Origin: Pseudomonas sp. Ga0074129
Lineage (GTDB): Bacteria; Pseudomonadota; Gammaproteobacteria; Pseudomonadales; Pseudomonadaceae
Length of the DNA stretch: 64,000 nt
Reading direction: 5' to 3'
NCBI GenBank assembly: GCA_001465025.1
Contig: LNDO01000098.1
Coordinates: 36,797-100,796 of the forward strand
Shown here: piece after piece, positions 8,703-18,289 of the stretch
Position numbering within the stretch: the first letter of the stretch is position 1
Layout of the letters: each line of letters begins with the position of its first letter
Made by a program: the position numbers and the translations under genes
Notes under the pieces: generated by a model
Databases searched by the model: none
What the model was told of the DNA's origin: nothing
Seen by the model: only the letters and a program-made list of their open reading frames with translations

Positions 8703-9170
8703 TTAGCGGTTGAAACGGCCCTGCAGGCGCTCGGCGCGAAACTCCAGGGTACTGGCACGGTAGCCGCTGCGCAGGGTGGGCACAGGCAGGCACGTCTGCC
8801 AGTCCTCGCCGGACAATAACTCGCCAGGGCCGCTGTAGTGTGGGGTTTCGTACAGGCGTTCGGCGAGGTTGACGCTGTCGCCGGGGCGATAGGCCGCGAT
8901 CTGCCACTGCAGTTCAAGCAGCGCAGCATCACTGCGGTTTTTCAGGGTCAGGGCCAGCGGACGGTCGGCCGGGCAGCGCTCCGGGGTGTAGTCGAGGCGC
9001 AACTCCAAACGGGCGAGGTCATGGGTGTCGCGGCTTTCCTGCCACAGCACCCAACTGGCCACCAGACCCAAGCCGACCAGCGCGGTTAGCGAAACCGGCA
9101 GGGCCTTGCTCGGGTAGCGGATCAGCAGAATCAGCCAGCTCAGTACCAGAATTGCGCCAATCAGCATCAC
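8703..9170 (-). CDS. Conserved hypothetical membrane-anchored protein
   Basis: A 155-residue protein with two N-terminal membrane helices (residues about 2-18 and 23-43) followed by a ~110-residue soluble domain. The soluble part begins with LARLELRLDYTPERCP and contains an immunoglobulin-like pattern (LALTLKNRSDAALLELQWQIAAYRPG), suggesting an exported beta-sandwich domain. No named family is recognised. It starts at a GTG (or the next ATG) only a base or two after the yaaA stop, so it is translated from the same message. Confidence 0.65.
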   Translation of the reverse strand: MMLIGAILVLSWLILLIRYPSKALPVSLTALVGLGLVASWVLWQESRDTHDLARLELRLDYTPERCPADRPLALTLKNRSDAALLELQWQIAAYRPGDSVNLAERLYETPHYSGPGELLSGEDWQTCLPVPTLRSGYRASTLEFRAERLQGRFNR

Positions 9171-9950
9171 TCAGGCCTCAGGGTCGTCGCGCAGGAACAC
9201 CAGACTATCAGGCTTGGACTGCTCCGCCGAAAAACGATAGCCCTGATAGTTGAAGTCCTTGAGGCCGGCTGGATCGCTCAGGCGCTCCTTGATCACGTAA
9301 CGGGCCATCAGACCACGGGCTTTTTTCGCGTAGAAACTGATGATCTTGTACTGGCCGTTTTTCAGGTCCTTGAATTCGGTGTCGATGATCCGTGCGTTCA
9401 GCACTTTTCGTTTCACCGCACTGAAGTACTCATTGGACGCCAGGTTGAGCAGCACGTTGTCGCCCTGCGCTTCCAGCGCGCCATTGAGCCAGCCGCTGAT
9501 GCGCTCGCCCCAGAAGTCATAGAGGTTGTTGCCGCGTACGTTGGCCAGCTTGGTGCCCATTTCTAGGCGATAGGGCTGCATCAAATCGAGCGGGCGCAAC
9601 AGGCCATAAAGGCCCGAGAGCATGCGCAGGTGCTGCTGGGCAAAGTCGAAATCGGCTTCGCTGAAGTCTTCGGCATTCAGGCCGGTGTACACATCGCCTT
9701 TGAATGCCAGCAAGGCCTGCTTGGCGTTTTCCGGGGTGAAGGCGGGCTGCCAGCTGCCAAATCGCGCGGCGTTGAGGCCGGCGAGCTTGTCCGACAGGTG
9801 CATCAGTTCGGCGATTTGCGCCGGGCTGAAGTCGCGCAACTGATCAATCAGCACCTGCGCGTGTTCAAGGTGTTCCGGTTGGGTAAAGCGTGGCGTGGCC
9901 GGCGGTGTTTCGTAATCAAGGGTTTTGGCCGGGGAAATCACCATCAACAT
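9171..9950 (-). CDS. yaaA: Peroxide stress protein YaaA
   Basis: A 259-residue UPF0246/DUF328 protein, the usual family length. It begins [14 protein letters not shown] and contains the family's [10 protein letters not shown] and [23 protein letters not shown] segments and the C-terminal [14 protein letters not shown]. In E. coli YaaA is induced by OxyR and lowers free intracellular iron during hydrogen peroxide stress; it also binds DNA. Upstream about 140 bp separate it from a divergent CDF metal transporter gene, an apt neighbour for an iron/metal-stress gene. Confidence 0.93.
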   Translation of the reverse strand: MLMVISPAKTLDYETPPATPRFTQPEHLEHAQVLIDQLRDFSPAQIAELMHLSDKLAGLNAARFGSWQPAFTPENAKQALLAFKGDVYTGLNAEDFSEADFDFAQQHLRMLSGLYGLLRPLDLMQPYRLEMGTKLANVRGNNLYDFWGERISGWLNGALEAQGDNVLLNLASNEYFSAVKRKVLNARIIDTEFKDLKNGQYKIISFYAKKARGLMARYVIKERLSDPAGLKDFNYQGYRFSAEQSKPDSLVFLRDDPEA

Positions 9951-10028
9951 AAGCTGTGCTCCTGAAAGTCTGCGGCGATTCTAGAAGCTGATGGCGGCTG
10001 AGACTACCGATAAGGTTGATTGAAGCGC

Positions 10029-10060
10029 TTGACCCTGGGACGGCACCGGGGTTGTAGTCT
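10029..10060 (+). promoter_or_regulatory. MerR-family metal-responsive promoter of the CDF gene
   Basis: A -35 element TTGACC (10029-10034) and a -10-like TAGTCT (10055-10060) are separated by 20 bp, too long for unassisted sigma-70 initiation but typical of MerR-family promoters. The spacer holds an imperfect dyad, ACCCTGG...CCGGGGT, as in ZntR/CadR/PbrR-type operators. It lies about 30 bp upstream of the transporter start, so induction by Zn, Cd or a similar metal is inferred. Confidence 0.65.
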
Positions 10061-10089
10061 GTGTGGGCACTGTCTACCCAGGAGCTGTT

Positions 10090-11121
10090 ATGACGACCTG
10101 TAATCATGCGCGCTGGACGCCGTCCCACACCTACCGCCCGCTGGAAACCACCGCTGAACGTCAGGCCTGGCGTGTAGCGGCGCTGACCGGGGCGACCATG
10201 CTGGTGGAGATCGTCGCCGGCTATGCCTTTAACTCCATGGCGCTGCTGGCTGATGGCTGGCACATGGCCTCACATATGCTCGCCATTGGCCTGACGGCGT
10301 TGGCCTATCTGCTGGCGCGCCGTTACGCCAATGATCCGCGATTTGCCTTCGGCACCTGGAAAGTTGAAGTGCTGGCCGGTTTTGCCAGTGCCCTGCTGCT
10401 GGTGGTTGTGGTCGCCATGTTGGCCTTTGAGTCGTTGTGGCGCTTTTGGCAGCCGCAGGTGATCGCTTTCGAGATGGCCTTGTGGGTGGCGGTCGTTGGC
10501 TTGTTGGTGAACCTGATATCGGCCTGGCTGCTGCGCGATCAGCCTGAGCTGCATGGCCATGCCCACGGCGCGCACGATCACGGTCATGCTGATCACGATC
10601 ACGATCACGATCACGATCACGATCACGATCACGATCACGATCACGATCACGATCACGACGCTGCGCCCGCCGGTAAAGACCTCAATCGCCACGCCGCCTT
10701 TGTCCATGTGCTGGCCGATGCCCTGACCTCGGTGGCGGCGATTATTGCCTTGCTCGGTGGCCTGTGGCTGGGCTGGAACTGGCTCGACCCGCTGATGGGG
10801 GTGATCGGTGCAGTGATCATTGCGGTCTAGGCCAAGGGCCTGTTGATGGAAACCGCCAAGGTGCTGCTCGACCGCGAAATGGACAGCCCTGTTGTTGCGC
10901 GCGTGCGCACCGTGTTGGCGCAGGAAGCCGATACCGAACTGGCGGATTTACACTTGTGGCGCGTGGGGCGGGCGCAGTTTGCCTGCATCATCAGCGTGGT
11001 CACCCACGGCGAGGCGTCGGCTGATCGCTACAAGGCGCGGCTCAAGGAAATTGCGGAGTTGGTGCACGTTACCGTGGAGGTGAATCGCTGTGCTGATCAG
11101 CACAGGACCGAGCAGCCCTGA
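10090..11121 (+). pseudogene. CDF-family metal efflux transporter interrupted by an in-frame stop
   Basis: The frame encodes a cation diffusion facilitator of DmeF/CzcD type: helices with the metal-site motif MALLADGWHMASHM, a long His-Asp-rich cytoplasmic loop, then HAAFVHVLADALTSV, the second metal-site helix. Codon 247 is TAG (10828-10830), directly after GAVIIAV. The same frame continues without any shift as AKGLLMETAKVLLDREMD to 11121, giving the cytoplasmic ferredoxin-like C-terminal domain. A single TGG-to-TAG change would explain it, as tryptophan is plausible there. The product would lack the dimerising C-terminal domain unless the stop is read through. ATG 10090 is chosen for its AGGAGC Shine-Dalgarno. 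Confidence 0.8.
10591..10656 (+). repeat. Hexanucleotide tandem repeat (GATCAC)x11 coding (Asp-His)n
   Basis: Eleven perfect GATCAC units lie in frame in the CDF transporter and encode an Asp-His repeat in the cytoplasmic loop between helices 4 and 5. His-rich loops in CDF proteins bind metal. A perfect hexamer array is prone to slippage, which changes loop length without breaking the frame. Confidence 0.97.
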
Positions 11122-11418
11122 GAAAATGTGGCAAGCGCAGAGTGCCATGCGACTTCCGACTCTAACGGCGGCCGGGCAGGTCGCCAAGCGCTATCTGTCG
11201 CGGCGACAAATAAATCTGCTGTGCATGAAAAAAACATTTGTCTGTCATCTTTTTTGGAGTAATTAAACAGGCAAGACCGCCGAACCCTGCAGACAGGTGG
11301 CGGCCATTGGCCCTCACCTTGCTTGTATCTTCTCGGCCCTGCACCGAGAAGTCGGCGGCCCCCTCCGTGGCGCGGCTCGCCCCCGCGCCGCCTGGCCATT
11401 ACAAGAAGGTGAACGAGT
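11122..11418. other. Intergenic region upstream of phoH
   Basis: About 300 bp with no credible gene. It includes a short inverted pair GACAAAT (about 11203) / ATTTGTC (about 11236) around an A-rich loop and an AT-rich TTTTTTGGAGTAATTAAAC stretch, which may be the phoH promoter region. No clear -35/-10 pair could be fixed. Confidence 0.4.
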
Positions 11419-12810
11419 ATGGATGATCACGGACGCGCCAAGCCCACCGCCCCAACCCTGTACGCCCTCGACACCAATGTGCTGATCCACGACCCCAACG
11501 CGTTGCTCAATTTTGAGGAGCATCACGTGGCCATTCCCATGACGGTTCTGGAGGAGTTGGACAAGCTTAAAACCGGCAAACAGGGCGTGGCTGCCGAGTG
11601 CCGCCAAGCCATCCGCTTGATTGACAAAATACTTGGCAGTGCCAGCCCGGAGGATGTTGAGCACGGCGTGCCCATTCAGCGTGAGAAGAGTGGAGCCTGT
11701 GGCTTTTTGTCGATTCTGATGAGCAAAAGCGCCACCCCGGTCACCTGGCTGCCGGAGGACCTCAACGACAACAAAATCATCAACCAATTGGTGGAGTTGA
11801 AGACCCGTCGCCCCGGCCTCAACGTGGTGCTGGTGACCAAAGACATCAACATGCGCCTTAAGGCGCGCGCCTGCGGTATTGATTCGGAGGATTACCACAC
11901 CGACCAACTGGTCGACGATGTGTCGCTGCTCTCGCAGGGCTATCACACCATGACCGGCTCCTTCTGGGACCGCGTGAATACCGTGGAAACCCGCCAGGGG
12001 CATGGCCGCACCTGGCACCGTGTGCAACTGACCGATAACCTGCCGGCCGTTCACGTCAACGAGTTCATCATTGACGAGCAGGGCTTTGTCGGCTGGATCA
12101 AAGGCATTAAAAACGGCGAGCTGATGATCCTCGACCTGCATCAGGAGCCACTGATGCATCAGGAAGCCTGGGGCCTGCGGCCGCGCGACATCTATCAGTC
12201 GCTGGCGCTTTTTGCCCTGCTGGATCCGGACATCCACCTGGTCAACCTGTCCGGTGCGGCGGGCTCGGGGAAAACCATCCTCGCGCTGGCCGCGGCGATT
12301 GAGCAAACCATGGTCAGCAAGCGTTACCGGCGCATCATCGCCACCCGCAGCGTGCAGGGGCTGGATCAGGAAATCGGCTTTCTGCCGGGCACTGAAGCCG
12401 AGAAGATGGAGCCCTGGCTCGGCGCGATCACCGACAACCTCGAAGCCCTGCACATGGACGACGAGAACACCCACGGCAGCGTCGACTACATCCTGCAAAA
12501 AGTGCCGCTGCAATTTAAGTCGCTCAATTACATTCGCGGGCGCAGCTTCCAGCAGAGCCTGATCCTGATCGACGAATGCCAGAACCTCACCCCGCACCAG
12601 ATGAAAACCATCATCACCCGTGCCGGCAGCGGTTCCAAAGTGGTATGTCTGGGCAACCTGGCGCAGATCGATACGCCTTACCTCTCCGCGCCCAGTTCGG
12701 GCCTGACCTACCTGACGGAGCGCTTCAAAGACTTCGAACATGGCGTACACATCACCTTGCAAGGTGTGCCGCGTTCGATTCTAGCTGAGTACGCAGAAAC
12801 CCATATGTAA
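11419..12810 (+). CDS. PIN-PhoH fusion ATPase/ribonuclease (PhoH2 type)
   Basis: A 463-residue protein with an N-terminal PIN nuclease domain and a C-terminal PhoH ATPase domain. The PIN part starts with YALDTNVLIHDPNAL and PMTVLEELDKLK, supplying conserved acidic metal ligands; a later acidic residue lies in VTKDINMRLKA. The ATPase has a Walker A GAAGSGKT at about residue 285 and a Walker B LILIDECQN at about 385. PhoH2 proteins unwind and cleave RNA in actinobacteria; the same activity is inferred here. A strong hairpin follows the stop codon. Confidence 0.93.
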   Translation: MDDHGRAKPTAPTLYALDTNVLIHDPNALLNFEEHHVAIPMTVLEELDKLKTGKQGVAAECRQAIRLIDKILGSASPEDVEHGVPIQREKSGACGFLSILMSKSATPVTWLPEDLNDNKIINQLVELKTRRPGLNVVLVTKDINMRLKARACGIDSEDYHTDQLVDDVSLLSQGYHTMTGSFWDRVNTVETRQGHGRTWHRVQLTDNLPAVHVNEFIIDEQGFVGWIKGIKNGELMILDLHQEPLMHQEAWGLRPRDIYQSLALFALLDPDIHLVNLSGAAGSGKTILALAAAIEQTMVSKRYRRIIATRSVQGLDQEIGFLPGTEAEKMEPWLGAITDNLEALHMDDENTHGSVDYILQKVPLQFKSLNYIRGRSFQQSLILIDECQNLTPHQMKTIITRAGSGSKVVCLGNLAQIDTPYLSAPSSGLTYLTERFKDFEHGVHITLQGVPRSILAEYAETHM

Positions 12811-12820
12811 CCGTCGTGAT

Positions 12821-12849
12821 CGCCCTGCAGCATTCGGCGCTGCAGGGCG
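12821..12849 (+). terminator. Strong hairpin downstream of phoH
   Basis: Perfect 11-bp arms CGCCCTGCAGC (12821-12831) and GCTGCAGGGCG (12839-12849) around a 7-nt loop, extendable by outer GTCGT/ACGAC pairing. It lies 11 bp after the phoH stop. There is no T-run, so it may be a 3' stabiliser or a factor-assisted terminator rather than a classic intrinsic one. Confidence 0.55.
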
Positions 12850-13020
12850 TGACGACTGCCGGCGTTTCCGCCGCCCGGATGTAATCCGGGAGTGACTACG
12901 GAGGTCAGTTGTCGCGGACTGCATCCGTGCTACGCGCAGCCTGAATCTCCCGCTATTCACAGGTGCCGCAAGCGCATCGGGCGGGTTTACAATCGCTGCA
13001 CATTTGCTCGGAGCCTGTCT

Positions 13021-13509
13021 GTGTTAACCCATCTTGATTCCCAAGGCCGCGCCAACATGGTCGACGTCAGCGATAAAGCCCTGACCGTCCGTGAAGCCGT
13101 GGCTGAAGCACGGGTGCGCATGCGCCCAGAAACCCTGCAGATGATTGCTCAAGGCGAGCACCCCAAGGGCGATGTGTTCGCCGTGGCGCGCATTGCCGGC
13201 ATTCAGGCGGCGAAAAAAACCAGTGACCTGATCCCGCTGTGCCACCCGCTGATGCTCACCAGCGTCAAGCTTGAACTGATGCCCGAAGGCGCGGATGCCG
13301 TGCGCATCATCGCGCGCTGCAAACTGACCGGGCAAACCGGCGTGGAGATGGAAGCCCTGACCGCCGCCAGCGTCGCGGCGCTGACCATCTATGACATGTG
13401 CAAGGCGGTGGATCGCGGCATGGTCATCGAGTCGGTGCGCTTGCTGGAGAAGGTCGGCGGCAAGAGTGGTGCCTTCAAGGCCGAGCCTGTGGCGGGAGAA
13501 CACGCATGA
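13021..13509 (+). CDS. moaC: Cyclic pyranopterin monophosphate synthase MoaC
   Basis: MoaC converts the MoaA product 3',8-cyclo-GTP to cyclic pyranopterin monophosphate in molybdenum cofactor synthesis. The 162-residue product begins [18 protein letters not shown], the family N-terminus, and includes [13 protein letters not shown] and [24 protein letters not shown], with the catalytic-site lysine and histidine. A GTG at 13021 is chosen; the longer in-frame extension from 12892 is not conserved in the family and a GGAG sits upstream of the GTG. The stop overlaps moaD (ATGA). Confidence 0.95.
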   Translation: MLTHLDSQGRANMVDVSDKALTVREAVAEARVRMRPETLQMIAQGEHPKGDVFAVARIAGIQAAKKTSDLIPLCHPLMLTSVKLELMPEGADAVRIIARCKLTGQTGVEMEALTAASVAALTIYDMCKAVDRGMVIESVRLLEKVGGKSGAFKAEPVAGEHA

Positions 13510-13748
13510 TTCGCGTGCAGTATTTCGCCCGTTATCGTGAGGCGCTGGGGCTGGAGGGCGAACAGCTGAGCGCTGAGTTCAGCAGCCTTGAGCAACTGCG
13601 CCAACACCTGCTGGCCCGTGGCGGGGTGTGGGCCGTGCTGGCTGAGCACAACCTGATGTGCGCCCGTAATCAGGAACTGTGCAGTCTGGATGAGCCGCTG
13701 CAGGCCGGTGATGACGTGGCATTCTTTCCTACCGTAACCGGCGGTTGA
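13506..13748 (+). CDS. moaD: Molybdopterin synthase small subunit MoaD
   Basis: An 80-residue ubiquitin-fold sulfur carrier starting [15 protein letters not shown] and ending FFPTVTGG. The C-terminal Gly-Gly is the site that is adenylated and thiocarboxylated so that MoaD can deliver sulfur to cPMP together with MoaE. It overlaps moaC by four bases, so translation is coupled. Length and ends are complete. Confidence 0.95.
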   Translation: MIRVQYFARYREALGLEGEQLSAEFSSLEQLRQHLLARGGVWAVLAEHNLMCARNQELCSLDEPLQAGDDVAFFPTVTGG

Positions 13749-13758
13749 GCCGGGTGTT

Positions 13759-13781
13759 GTCGCGGCTAAAGCCCCTCCCAC
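13759..13781 (+). repeat. Single REP-type repeat
   Basis: An exact copy of the 23-nt arm found at 946-968 (starting GTCGCGGCTAAAGCC) lies between moaD and moaE. It is unpaired here. Confidence 0.8.
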
Positions 13782-13892
13782 GGTGTGTAGGATGGGTCGC
13801 GCAGGTTGAGCGCTGCGCACGGATTGTGCAGTGTTTTGCCAGCCTGACTTTGCGCCGCTAACCCGCCCGTCCTTTCCATAGAGAGCCTCTGC

Positions 13893-14348
13893 ATGAGCAT
13901 TCGCGTCCAGTTGCAACCCTTCGATCCGGGTGTTGAGCTTAATGCCCTGCATGCGGCCAATCTGGGTATTGGTGCGGTGGTCAGCTTTGTCGGCTATGTG
14001 CGTGACTTCAACGAGGGGCGTGAAGTCGGTGGCATGTTTCTCGAACACTTCCCCGGCATGACTGAAAAAGCCTTGGGCACGATTGCCGAAGAAGCCGCCC
14101 AGCGCTGGCCACTGTTGGGCATTCAAATCATCCATCGGGTGGGGCATCTGCATCCGGGCGAGCCGATTGTGTTTGTCGGGGTTTGCAGCGCCCATCGTCA
14201 GGCGGCCTTCGAGGCCTGCGACTTTGTCATGGACTACCTGAAAACCCGCGCACCGTTCTGGAAGAAGGAAGACACCGCCGAAGGCCCGCGCTGGGTTGAA
14301 GGGCGCAGCAGCGATCAGACGGCTGCCGCGCGTTGGCAGTCGGCGTAA
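13893..14348 (+). CDS. moaE: Molybdopterin synthase catalytic subunit MoaE
   Basis: A 151-residue MoaE. It has the family signature GAVVSFVGYVRDFNEG near residue 30, the MFLEHFPGMTEKAL segment, IHRVGHLHPGEPIVFV and the catalytic-lysine region CDFVMDYLKTRAPFWKKE near residue 115. MoaE binds cPMP and, with thiocarboxylated MoaD, forms molybdopterin. It lies 144 bp after moaD with a REP element in between, and probably belongs to the same transcription unit. No moaA, moeA or mobA is seen in this window. Confidence 0.96.
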   Translation: MSIRVQLQPFDPGVELNALHAANLGIGAVVSFVGYVRDFNEGREVGGMFLEHFPGMTEKALGTIAEEAAQRWPLLGIQIIHRVGHLHPGEPIVFVGVCSAHRQAAFEACDFVMDYLKTRAPFWKKEDTAEGPRWVEGRSSDQTAAARWQSA

Positions 14349-14532
14349 ACCCTTATTACGTTTGGCCAGCGTTGGCTTGTGTTGGGCTTCGCTGCGCTCA
14401 ACGCCAACCTACCGCACGATCAACACGGTGCAGGCATACACACCCGTAGGTTGGGTCGAGGAGCCTGCGACGCAGCCCAACCGCCCACGCAAACCCCGCC
14501 CAAGGGAATTCGACCACCTCACTATGGCCGTT

Positions 14533-14967
14533 CTAGCTACCTGACTCGCCATGTCGGTTACGGCTGGCCTGCACAATGCGCTGCGCTGGCACGCGCAGTT
14601 GCGTCAGCAGGTATTCGGCAAAGTCAGGCGCAAAGGGTTGTTGGGCAATGGCGGCGGCCATGCAGTCCAGCCAGCTTTGGCTCAGGCGTTCGTCGATCAC
14701 CCATTGGGCATGAAACGCCGGCAGGGCAATTGGGCCGTAGCGCTCGCTGAAAAGCTTGGGCCCGCCCAGCCAGCCACTGAAGAAGCAGGCCAGCTTGTCG
14801 CTGACCACGGCCAGGTCTTCGCCGTGCATCTCGCGCAACTGGGCCGCGTCTGGGCGCTCATTCATCAGCCGATAAAAATCAGCGGCCAAACGCTGCAGGC
14901 CGTCAATACCGCCCGCCGCCTGATAGGAGGCATCGCCCACACCGTACACCGCTGCCTGCTGCATCAC
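14533..14967 (-). CDS. Group II truncated haemoglobin
   Basis: A 144-residue globin of the truncated group II (HbO) class. It has the characteristic run MHGEDLAVVSDKLACFFSGWLGGP, the YGPIALPAFHAQWVID segment containing the proximal-histidine region, and a tryptophan (SQSWLDCM) at the usual G8 position. Group II globins bind oxygen tightly and are linked to redox or nitric oxide/peroxide chemistry; the role here is inferred only. It is a single-gene unit between moaE and the sulfatase. The N-terminus precedes the globin fold by only a few residues, so it is complete. Confidence 0.9.
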   Translation of the reverse strand: MMQQAAVYGVGDASYQAAGGIDGLQRLAADFYRLMNERPDAAQLREMHGEDLAVVSDKLACFFSGWLGGPKLFSERYGPIALPAFHAQWVIDERLSQSWLDCMAAAIAQQPFAPDFAEYLLTQLRVPAQRIVQASRNRHGESGS

Positions 14968-15033
14968 TCGTGCTCCTGATTAAAGCCCGCAGTATAACGG
15001 CGCACGGGATCAGGGTTGCCTCGGCCTGGATGA

Positions 15034-16884
15034 TCAGTGGGCAAGAAAGCGGCGCAGGCTGCGAATTTCGTTCTGGATCAGCGGCAGCGTGTTTTGCAGT
15101 ACCTGGCTGCTGTCTGGCAGCAGGTTGTCGTCGGCCTTGCTGGTTTGCAGGGCAGTAAAGCTGCCACTGGTAAACGGCACCACCACCTTGTACTGGTCAC
15201 CGAGGAAGGCCAGGCGGTCCCAGTCGCCGGCCAATAGAAGTCGGCCGGGCTCGGCATCGAATAGGCTGCGACCGATCGAGTAATCCTGTTTTGGGTTTTT
15301 TACGCCGAGCAGTGGTAGCAGAGTGGGCAGCAGGTCGCTGTGGCTGGTGCGCAGGCTTTCCTGCTGAGCCGCGCGGCCAGGCACCCAGAGTACCAACGGC
15401 ACCCGTACCTGTTCGTCTACGAAGGTCGAGTTATGCCCCCAGCGGCCTTGCTCCATGAATTCTTCGCCATGGTCACCGGTGATCACAACCAGGGTGTTGT
15501 CCAGCAGGCCATTCTTCTCCAGGTGCTCGGTGATGCGCGCCAACTGGCTGTCCAGGTGGTGCACCGAGTTCAGGTAGCGGTTGTAGATGCCGCCAATGTC
15601 ACGCTGCAGGTCCATGCTGGCGTAGCTGAAATCCGGTAGGTAGTCCGCTTTGATCACCGACTCTTTCGGGAAGTCGTAGTTGGCGTGCGGTGACTCGAAG
15701 AACAGGAAGGTCATAAACGGTTTGCTGGTGTCGCGCTGATCGACGAACGTCAGCAACCGGTCTACGTTGCGTCGGTCACGTTCCCAGGTATGGCCCTGGT
15801 CATCCTCGACCATCTGCTCGGGTGGCACGTTGACGAACAAACTCTTGTCGAATTCCGGGTAGCTGAAGCGGGCGCTGGTGAACAGGTTGATCTGGTAGTT
15901 CTGCTGCTGCAATACATCAATCAGCGGGCTGCCGACGCGGGCATCAAGCACCGGAAACCAGAGGTTCGCTGGCAGGCTGTAGAACTGGCTGAACATGCCG
16001 ATGCGCGTGCCGTTGCCGCCGGAGTAGTGGCTGACGAAATGCTGAGCGCGTTGGGCGAAGGCGTGCGTCTGCGGCATCACTTCAGGGTTTAGGCTGTCGG
16101 CGCGCCAAGACTCGGCCACCAGCCAGACGATATTCAGCGGCTTGGCCGGTGGTTCGATGCGCAGCGGTGCCTGTGGATAGCGCAACTGGCCTTTTAGTTC
16201 GGCGCTGGCCACCTCCATGCGTTGTGGGCGCTGCAGGCCAAACTGCTGCTCCAGCACGCGGCGCATGGTCAGCGGTTGGTAGAAGGGCACTCGCTGGGCG
16301 CTCTCCAGCAGCGGGCTGTACCCATAGAAATGGCTGACGCCGTAGCTGACCCGTTCACCCAGGGTGACCACCATAAACAGTGGCAACACCCAGATCAGCC
16401 GTGGCAACGGCAGGCCCAGGCGTGCCAGGCCATGGGCGGCGGCCAGCAGCAGCGCCTGAAGGGCAAAGATGCCGGCTGCGAGCATCGCCACGTCGCGCTC
16501 GGTAGAGGCCGAGGAACCCAGCGCCGCAATCCCGCCGGGCGTGGTGATGATGTTCCAGACAAAGCCGTTGAGGTGGAAGCCATAGAGCTGCCAGAGCAGG
16601 TGGTCGCCATACAGCGCCAGTTGCACCGCGCCTGCCAGTACGACCGCCAGAACCGCTGCGGCTTTGCCTGAAACACGTAGCAGCAGGCGCGTTATGGCCC
16701 AAGCAGGAGCGATAAACAACAAGGCATAGCTGCCGATCAGTAGCAGTTGATAGACCAACAGCCATGACGGCGCGGCGAGATCAAAAAAACGTCCCAGGTT
16801 CAGGGCGGCTGCCAGCCAGGTCAGAAGCCAATAGGCGGCATAGGGGCGACGCAGTGCGGCGAGTGGCATGGACAATCCTTGCAA
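15034..16884 (-). CDS. YejM/LapC-like inner-membrane sulfatase-fold protein (DUF3413)
   Basis: A 616-residue protein with about five N-terminal membrane helices (residues about 15-190, the DUF3413 region) and a periplasmic sulfatase-fold domain (from PLNIVWLVAESWRADSLNP). The fold's metal-site motifs are visible: ESWRAD, then GNGTRIGMFS where hydrolases have the nucleophile Thr/Ser/Cys, and VVITGDHGEEF plus WGHNSTFV. In E. coli LapC (YejM/PbgA) is not an active hydrolase but senses periplasmic LPS and regulates LpxC degradation. An analogous envelope role is likely; true hydrolase or transferase activity is not excluded. Translation may start at Met6 (16867-16869) instead. Confidence 0.85.
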   Translation of the reverse strand: MQGLSMPLAALRRPYAAYWLLTWLAAALNLGRFFDLAAPSWLLVYQLLLIGSYALLFIAPAWAITRLLLRVSGKAAAVLAVVLAGAVQLALYGDHLLWQLYGFHLNGFVWNIITTPGGIAALGSSASTERDVAMLAAGIFALQALLLAAAHGLARLGLPLPRLIWVLPLFMVVTLGERVSYGVSHFYGYSPLLESAQRVPFYQPLTMRRVLEQQFGLQRPQRMEVASAELKGQLRYPQAPLRIEPPAKPLNIVWLVAESWRADSLNPEVMPQTHAFAQRAQHFVSHYSGGNGTRIGMFSQFYSLPANLWFPVLDARVGSPLIDVLQQQNYQINLFTSARFSYPEFDKSLFVNVPPEQMVEDDQGHTWERDRRNVDRLLTFVDQRDTSKPFMTFLFFESPHANYDFPKESVIKADYLPDFSYASMDLQRDIGGIYNRYLNSVHHLDSQLARITEHLEKNGLLDNTLVVITGDHGEEFMEQGRWGHNSTFVDEQVRVPLVLWVPGRAAQQESLRTSHSDLLPTLLPLLGVKNPKQDYSIGRSLFDAEPGRLLLAGDWDRLAFLGDQYKVVVPFTSGSFTALQTSKADDNLLPDSSQVLQNTLPLIQNEIRSLRRFLAH

Positions 16885-17039
16885 AGGGCGACAGGAGGAA
16901 TGGCGCAGTCAGGCGTCAGCCAAGGAGAACAGCCTTGGCTTAACTGCGCATTAAATGTCGCGCTTACGTTGCAGCGGGGCAGAGAGTCCGGGAATCCACT
17001 CGGGGTGGAACTCACAAGGTCAGATAGCGCCGCGTGGGA

Positions 17040-18289
<1,250 letters not shown>

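Noticed and set aside
10591-10656. Hexamer tandem repeat as a possible CRISPR or regulatory array
   Set aside because: Units are 6 bp without spacers, in frame, and code for the His-rich loop of a CDF transporter.
11314-12762. 482-codon minus-strand open frame opposite phoH
   Set aside because: Antisense shadow of a strongly recognised PIN-PhoH gene; the translation is repetitive in His, Gln and Val and has no family pattern.
12892-13020. N-terminal extension of moaC
   Set aside because: It crosses a degenerate repeat, is not part of the MoaC family, and a GTG with ribosome-binding site fits the family start.
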